Part shown: in pieces, positions 57,305 through 64,000 of the stretch
How the letters are laid out: each line of letters begins with the position of its first letter
Numbering within the stretch: position 1 is the first letter of the stretch
Origin: Mesocentrotus franciscanus
Taxonomy: Eukaryota > Echinodermata > Echinoidea > Camarodonta > Strongylocentrotidae
Reading direction: 5' to 3'
DNA: 64,000 nucleotides
Assembly (NCBI GenBank): GCA_037976565.1
Contig: CP137686.1
Coordinates: 27,055,828 to 27,119,827, forward strand
Notes under the pieces: model-generated
The model's input: the letters and a program-made list of their open reading frames with translations, nothing else
What the model was told of the DNA's origin: nothing
Databases searched by the model: none
Translations under genes and position numbers: made by a program

Positions 57305-59300
57305 AAATTGACAATGGTGTAATTTAGCAAGGAATATGCATTGTTGTTCTGTTGAACTACCTTCTTTTTCTTTTTTTTTTCTTAAAGGTATTTATTAAGG
57401 TACTTAATGGAAATTTCGATGGAATATATTATTACCATCATTGTGCTAGCCTATTTGTTGACCATCGCAAAGCATCGGCGCATATAAAATAAGCTTAATA
57501 GCCAACATAATATACCTCCCCCGTTAGGAGGCTCATTGCAAAAAACACATAAATTATAAGCCCCTAAAAAGAAAACCAGACAAACAAAACTCGCACAAGT
57601 CAAAATTCTGGAATGAGTTGACATTTATAAATTATAGGGGCAACCAAGATACTATCAATTTTTAATCGTTGACCTAAATGGAATATAGACCTACTATGTG
57701 CCCCATTGATCGTCAGCCTATGTGCCAACTTATCTGTCATAATAATATATCGTGGGCGCCCTTACCCAATCTATACTCTGACCTTGTAGAAAGTCAAAAT
57801 TCAGCGACTAAAAACCGAATAATTGATATTGCACTGCTTTAAACTACGCATTTTTTTTTTGCAGCTGTTTCATGCCCACTAATGTTTTCGTTCATGCAGA
57901 AAATTACAATAATCAATAGCAGTACAATTGAGAAGCATATGCATCACCGTTACTCAGTGACCCGAATATCCTGGGGGGGGGTAGTTCTTTATCAGGGCAT
58001 GGTTGATAATCAGTTTAAACAAACTTACACTAGATAAATGTACAACATGACTTCGATCTAAAGAAGGAACAGCAATTGCGTAAAATTATCCATAATGTAG
58101 AAAAAATTCCATAATAACCAAACACCTAAACAATTCAAGACCAAAAAAAAATGTTTTTTTTTGTTGTAAATGTTTGTAAATGCAGAGGCCGACATGGAAC
58201 TTGGAAGCCTAAGGCTTGTAAATTGAAGGCCCCTGGGCAAAAAGTTCTTGAAAATGAGGATGAAAAGGCAGTCAACAAACCAAACATGCATTCTCCATTC
58301 TGACCATTGCTCTAAATAAATATCAAATTGACCTCATTCAATACAGATTATGACCTTGTAAACAATTCCCATTATATTTGCATGTAGGTGGGATGGGCTG
58401 TGAATATTACAAGGCCCTGCAGCAAAGCCACATCGGAACTATTGGCTTTGGTAGATACTGTGAGGCTACAATAGAATATAATTTATTTGTATTCATTTTG
58501 GGGGGGGGGAGGGGGGCTTTGGGGAATTGGGGTTCCTGCATTCATTTTCTACAGTCATGTCCCTCGCAAAACTATTTTTTGGAGGTGGCTTAAAGAAAAT
58601 TTCAGAGGAGGGTGGCGTTTTAATAATAACACGCTATAAAATAAAAGGTGATATTGTACAAACTATTGAGTATTGGCCTAGCAACCACGCTGCGCTTTAA
58701 AAAACCGCTCTTCTTCTTGTTGTGTTAATATCCAAAGGGCTATATGCAACCTATCACGAAGATCTGTAGGAAGATAACCAGTTGTGTGTGACTCTCCTAC
58801 ACACGGGGTTTAGCTATAGTTAACGTTCTATCCGAGGAACGGAGTGTTTTACCCTGAACCCAAGCCTGCATCGAGGGGAGGGGCGCGCTTAAACAAAACG
58901 CGGCGACAATCATTTTAGCATGTCTGTCATTTTTGTTTGAGTTACGCATGATTGATAAAGCATGATTAACAAAGCAAGAGATTAAATGATAATTACCCGC
59001 ATAATAACTGTTCGTGAATAAAATACCCTTGGTGCGCTCTCATAATAGCCTACATTTACATAACGACTTCTTCTTCTTGATTTGAATTTGTTTGGCAATT
59101 AGTCACAGTTGACTATTTTTGCCACACACTATTTTATGAATTTTTTATTCATACATATATACATGCGTACAATTACATGTCATAAATGACAATGTATTGT
59201 GGCCTTCATTCATGTCATTTGGATTATACTAAACATTAATGATCAACATTATTAGACCTACCCTTATTTTCAACAGAAAAAATGTATTTTACCCGCTCAT
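57305..59300. other. Intergenic, nothing recognised
   Basis: AT-rich with several homopolymer G tracts (57970, 58500). No exon, RNA gene or transposon end identified. Confidence 0.4.
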
Positions 59301-59304
59301 TTCC

Positions 59305-59309
<5 letters not shown>

Positions 59310-59338
<29 letters not shown>

Positions 59339-59506
59339 CTCTCCCTCTATATTAATATTTTATTATCTCTCTTTCCCTATCTATCTCTCACCCCTCTCTC
59401 TCTCTCTCTCTCTCTCCCTCCCCTCCCCCTCTCTCTCTCTCTCTCTCCTCTTTCTCTCTCTCGCCCTCTCTCACTTCCGGCCCCCCTCTCTCTCTCTCTC
59501 TCTCTG
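59310..59506. repeat. (CT)n microsatellite cluster
   Basis: Four CTCT arrays interrupted by short linkers. Confidence 0.9.
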
Positions 59507-60754
59507 CTCTACCTAATGACATTTTGCATATCATCATATTCATAATATACACATCGCGTAATATACATCCACATGCAAACTCCTAAAATGATGCACATCA
59601 TCGAAGTATTATACATTCAGGCACACACAGAAACCGAACATGAAAACATATACCAGGGAGATCTCCCTGCATATACATATACCAGGCAAGATTATGAAGC
59701 CAGACATTGCCCGGAGTGAAATATTGGATGCTTACGGTTATCACTGCTATATATCCAGTATCGATAGTACACACCCCATGCGAAGCTCATGCAGAATTAA
59801 AATGAATTCTTACCTATTCCACACTATTCTTGCTTTCAATGAAAGGAGGCGCTCGCATCCCTAGATGGCTAAATTCTTACTTGATATCCACTCGGTATTG
59901 TCCAAAGCAAATGAAGCACTCGATAATGTGCACCAACCCGAGAGAAAATACGCGCGATCGATATCGAGATAATTTAGAGCCCCATTCATCACAGAAAAGG
60001 AGATGCTAGTCTACATTTTCAGACCAGTTTACGCTGACCTAGACGATAATTCATGCGTAACAGTACGTTTGCTAGAGAGGCCAGGAAAGTGTAGATAATT
60101 ATGTATTGTAGATATTATAGATAATATACTGAGAATAGTGAAATGCAACTTGTACAGCAGGGGCGTCGCGAGACGTTTTTGTTTCTTGTCGGGAGTAGGG
60201 GTGGGGGGGAACTAACTGAACTTCCTGTTGTTGGTAAGTTTAGAACATCTGTCAGAAAATCGAAAATTGAAGGACCTAATTTGATCTTATATTACTTCCA
60301 TTTTTCTTGTAGAAGATTTTGTGTCTTTCCGTTAAAAAAAAAACTAAAAACTAAATGGTATCAGCATCCTCCAAGTAGGCCTACATGTCCTTCACTCGAT
60401 CAGAGTGGCGGGTTCAGGTTATGTCAGATCGGGTTTTGCCAGTGAGTGCACTTGCTAAACGGCCCACCCCCACCTCACGATTTTCTATCGTCGCTAGCTA
60501 CAGACGGCTGTGTCAGAATTGTTGTACAACTCTCTACAACGGTCTGAACCTACACACTAAAACCTCACCTTTTCCAGCTCCATTGATTCCTCACGTACAA
60601 GACAGTGACACGCCCTACACGCTCTATCCGTCTAGGTACAAAGGTCAACGAGCCCCTATTGAAACATGCAGAAAGATGTTATTATATGAACGTCATTTTC
60701 ATCATATCATAAACCCGGCAATTGAAATGTTCCGTGTTTCGTGTTTTGACTACG

Positions 60755-60768
60755 GTTGCCATAGTGAC
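60755..60768. promoter_or_regulatory. X-box-like motif
   Basis: GTTGCCATAGTGAC; on the minus strand GTCACTATGGCAAC, one mismatch from GTNRCC-N2-RGYAAC. It sits 29 bp before the candidate start codon at 60797. Confidence 0.45.
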
Positions 60769-60796
60769 GGCGTGGTTTCGAATTGGCTGAGAGAAG

Positions 60797-60866
60797 ATGG
60801 TTGCTGCCGTGTACTGTAACAGGAAAAAACAAACAATGTTATTTGCCCAATCTGGTGTGCATCGTG
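60797..60866 (+). CDS. Candidate first coding exon, unknown gene
   Basis: ATG GTT GCT GCC... gives MVAAVYCNRKKQ-TMLFAQSGVHR and then a possible donor CATCGTG|GTAGAT. I do not recognise the protein and could not find a convincing next exon before 64000. Support rests on the adjacent X-box and the GC-richer context. It may be chance. Confidence 0.25.
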
Positions 60867-60880
60867 GTAGATATGGTTGA

Positions 60881-60914
60881 GGGGAGGGGAGGGGAGGGGA
60901 GGGGAGGGAGGGCG
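60881..60914 (+). repeat. (GGGGA)n G-rich repeat
   Basis: Five GGGGA units then GGGAGGGCGGGCG; four or more G-runs on the + strand could form a G-quadruplex. Confidence 0.8.
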
Positions 60915-61244
60915 GGCGTCATAAGCGTCAGTCAAATTAAATCGTTGATGTGGCAGATCCAGGGGCACGGGGCAAATGCACCCCCCCCCCCCATGCTCCT
61001 AACTTAGGAAATGGCTTGAAAAAAGGAGAAGAAGACTGAACAATACATTATTATGAAATATTTTTATATTCCTTATAATATTTCAAAATACATATGATTA
61101 TAAAAAATATGATCAGATGAAACCAGTGGTTATACACGTTTTAATCCCCTCCCTCGCTCCCTCCTTCCTTCCCGCCCTCCGATTCTCCAAACCCTTCCAT
61201 TCTCTTCACCCCCCTGGTGGGGTCACTCAATGTGATTTAGGGAC

Positions 61245-61606
61245 CGCATGACCGTTACCAAAATCGCGGGAAAAGGGGTCAATTTCAAGCAATGTCAGCG
61301 GACAAAATATTCCTCGAAATATAGAAAAAAGGGGGTGCACAGGTGTCCTCGAAATTGATAAATAGGGGTTAGGAAAAGGGAAAAGAGAAAACCGGGAAGA
61401 AAAATTCTAAGAGCTGAGTCTTGTCCTTGAAATATGGTAAAATAGGGGTAAATTTGCGAAAGTGTCCTTACAATCTTATAAATAGGGGTATTCCAAAGTA
61501 CGATTTTGTCCTTGTTTTGACGTAAAAAAGGGGGTTAAATTTCACAAAATGTCCTTGAAATTGACCGCAAAAGGGGGTTATTTACGTTTGTGGTAACGGT
61601 CATACG
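61245..61606. mobile_element. TIR element with internal degenerate repeats
   Basis: Left CGCATGACCGTTACCA, right TGGTAACGGTCATACG. Inside, units such as GTCCTTGAAATTGACCGCAA and AAATAGGGGT recur about every 60 bp. Outer GGGGTCACTC (about 61219) and GAGTGACCACCGCCCC (about 61624) are also partly inverted. Confidence 0.6.
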
Positions 61607-61639
61607 CGTCACCCTCTGCGGGGGAGTGACCACCGCCCC

Positions 61640-63580
61640 CCATCAGCTTTTGAAATCCTGAATGCCATTTTACACTCCTGTCAACTATAAATATACATTG
61701 AAATGAAAACAGGGCTAGGATCACTCTGAAAGACAAGTAGAGAGCAAAAGAGAGAAAGACAGAGCAGCATTGTTGACTTATTTAATCGGTGGAGCGACAA
61801 GAGAGTGCAAACATGGACCTCGGTGCATATATGCACGAGAAGGAATTTGGTAGAGGTCTAATGAAAACGTGGAAAGAATCGACCTCAAAAGAAAAGATTA
61901 TTGACAGAGTTCTTGTAAATGAGCTGTTCATTGAAAGATTAAATTACCCCCGTGTTGACCTAATTTAACAAATAGAGAACACTCAAGTGTGGTTCTAGTA
62001 CCTCAACCAATTATCAGTACACAATTTTAACAAGCTGAAATCATAAAGTTTAAAAAAACATTTCCTACAAATGCATCATATGAAATCAAAGGCGTAAGAA
62101 GGGGAAGCATACAATTTCCTCTCATTTTGGGGGTGATTTTGTCTACTTAACAATGCATCAAAATGCTCATTTTCAACACCCTAAATTTTGAAAGTTTCTC
62201 TTGACAGGTCAAAGGCTTGTCAGAGGCTTGCCAGACAAAGCAATAACTGTGTGCAAATTGGATTCCATCAATAGAAATATTATAGCAGGTGAATTAGATA
62301 GTTACCAGGTCCAGTAGTATTTAGTTCTGGAAAGAAACATGCATAAATTGGGATACATTTTATTGTAGTAAACAGGTCGTATGTTAGTTCTATATCTCCC
62401 ATGGGGTAAAGTGATTTATTATTCAACTGACTCCCTTTTCGCTTTAAAACCCAGTGAAACGCTTACATTTTTTTTTCTAGCACACCATGTATTGTGTATA
62501 TGATTCTCTTAGAACCCCAGAGTTGGGCGTCAAGAAAGAATTGAAGCCTCAATTTGGTAATTTGCTTATATATTTTTATATAATTATATATATTTCGAAA
62601 AGATTTCGAATATCTGATACACCCATGTACCACCAATGGAAAGAGTAACCTAAAATTACCAGGAGACGAACTTTTCTTTGAAATTGGGTGAGAACTTATG
62701 AAAATATTAACAAAAGCAGCGTTTTGCGTCCGTCCCGAATAAAATATGAACTTACCATTTGGGAGTGGACTTGCCCTTTAAAGCATAAAATGCACTTTGT
62801 CTGGTGAAACGCATTACCTTTTCTACTCAATTTATGGCATTTCCATGTTAGTTTGCATCTGTTTAGAACAACAACCAACATTTTATATCCAAAATTTTGT
62901 TAGATCAAAAATGGGGTTAATGAGGTTGTTTCAACATTATATTAACAAATCTTTAAAGTCGATATTTCTAAATCTTATATTCCTATTAAGCCTACAATTT
63001 ATATGAGTAACAAAAGTAACTGAATGTGACATTTTTTTAATGAATAATTCTGAAATATAGGGCCTGTACTTTGTGTTGCTGAGATTTTCACAAAAACATG
63101 CTATTTTTGGAGCTGCTGCTGTAAGTAAATACTTGAGAACTTGCTAACCGCGGCAAATAACATGCGTTATCATATTTAAAGTGAAAGGTTATGAATGTGA
63201 TTTTTAGCAATTACTTAAGCTACACATTTTACTTATCTAGCTTATGCTTTTTTATTTAAAACTTTTACTACTTAGTAATTATTTATTTTCATGAATACGG
63301 TTTATTGATTGTGAGTTCATTTTCATGAACCTTTATTTACCCTGGGCTGTCAACAATACAGTAATGCACTAACATTTTAAGTGTATATTTTATTTGAAAA
63401 ATTAAAACGATAACACAGAAAACATTTTGAAATGCATAATCAGTACTTGCAATTGTATTTTTAGTGGTAGATTAGGATAGGCATGATCTGAGTTACAATT
63501 CAGCATTAATATCTCGAGTTTGTCACTGCCATAGGTCAAAGCCGTTGCACTTTAAAAGAAGCCTTGATTTATTTGATGTA
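61640..63580. other. Intergenic, nothing recognised
   Basis: AT-rich. A 51-codon open frame at 61813-61968 has no splice or homology support. Confidence 0.4.
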
Positions 63581-63583
63581 TTA

Positions 63584-63614
<31 letters not shown>
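63584..63614. repeat. (GT)n microsatellite
   Basis: About 15 GT units. Confidence 0.9.
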
Positions 63615-63617
<3 letters not shown>

Positions 63618-64000
63618 TAAACAAACATGTTCGGTAATATACTGATTAGAAGAAATCTCAAATGTTATGATTAAATCAATTATTTCTAGTATTACATGAT
63701 GATCAGTATCTATACCTAGATGTGTAAGTAAAGGGATTATATTTAGATATACTTTCAGTTTGAATTCAGTTTATTCAAAACATAATTTAATCAGGTGTTA
63801 TGGTAAAGATTGCTAACAAACATGACAAACTACATTCTTGAACTCGAATCTTATAGCCCGCAACTTCCGAGTTATTTCTGATCGAATGTTTTGAGCTTGC
63901 TACAAAATGGTGCTCAGCAGCTGTTAAACTAAAGTATTCTATCCACTCTGGTTAAATATTGTCTATCACAAACTCCGAAATTTCAAGTGTAAAACATGGT

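Noticed and set aside
59282..59545. Leucine/serine-rich ORF (and similar ORFs at 4765, 46165 and 46684)
   Set aside because: They are translations of (CT)n microsatellites; no splice signals or homology.
60385..60819. 144-codon plus-strand ORF
   Set aside because: No recognisable domain; it overlaps the X-box and candidate promoter region and looks like chance in a GC-richer patch.

Overview
This is eukaryotic genomic DNA, most likely from an echinoderm and probably a sea urchin. The support is AT-rich DNA, GT-AG introns of 0.3-4 kb, animal-specific single-copy genes (RB1, CFAP97D1, TPPP), tRNA-derived SINEs with ATT-repeat tails, and a dense load of DNA transposons and MITEs. The species call is an inference; another invertebrate deuterostome is not excluded. 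There are no operons, CRISPR arrays, rRNA or clear functional tRNA genes.

Layout. 0.1-1.3 kb: hairpins and MITE remnants. 1.75-2.9 kb (+): terminal seven-helix exon of a relaxin-receptor/LGR-like GPCR whose upstream exons I cannot find here; its 3' flank is tandemly triplicated. 3.1-14.5 kb: gene-free repeat land ending in an internally deleted PIF/Harbinger transposon (11.03-14.37 kb) that keeps a truncated transposase and a frameshifted MADF-type accessory gene. 16.26-34.71 kb (+): an apparently complete RB1 (pRB) gene. I assembled 24 coding exons whose phases all agree, giving 939 residues, with RbN, pocket A, pocket B, CDK sites and the LxCxE-cleft residues in place. Its introns hold MITEs, a CR1/L2-like LINE end and a ~2 kb element with identical 69-bp direct repeats. 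34.7-41.9 kb: RB1 3' flank, MITEs, no further gene. 41.96-45.55 kb (-): CFAP97D1, five coding exons, 240 aa, with an RFX X-box about 300 bp upstream. 46.3-47.2 kb: a recent 465-bp tandem duplication. 49.23-50.83 kb (-): a complete three-exon TPPP/p25-alpha gene, 171 aa. 51-64 kb: repeats, SINEs and microsatellites, plus one weak candidate first exon beside a second X-box at 60.76 kb.

The genes do not form a pathway. CFAP97D1 and TPPP are both axoneme or microtubule proteins; RB1 is the cell-cycle pocket protein. RB1 and CFAP97D1 converge tail to tail.

Most unusual observation: nearly every gene here has 'shadow exons', local tandem copies of an exon edge or 3'UTR lying beside the original. 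They occur at RB1 exons 4, 10, 16 and 22, CFAP97D1 exon 4, the TPPP last exon (three units) and the GPCR 3' flank (three units). One triplicated unit carries a MITE, and the other two preserve its empty site, which proves a 3-bp target duplication inside the window itself. I see no new multi-gene system.
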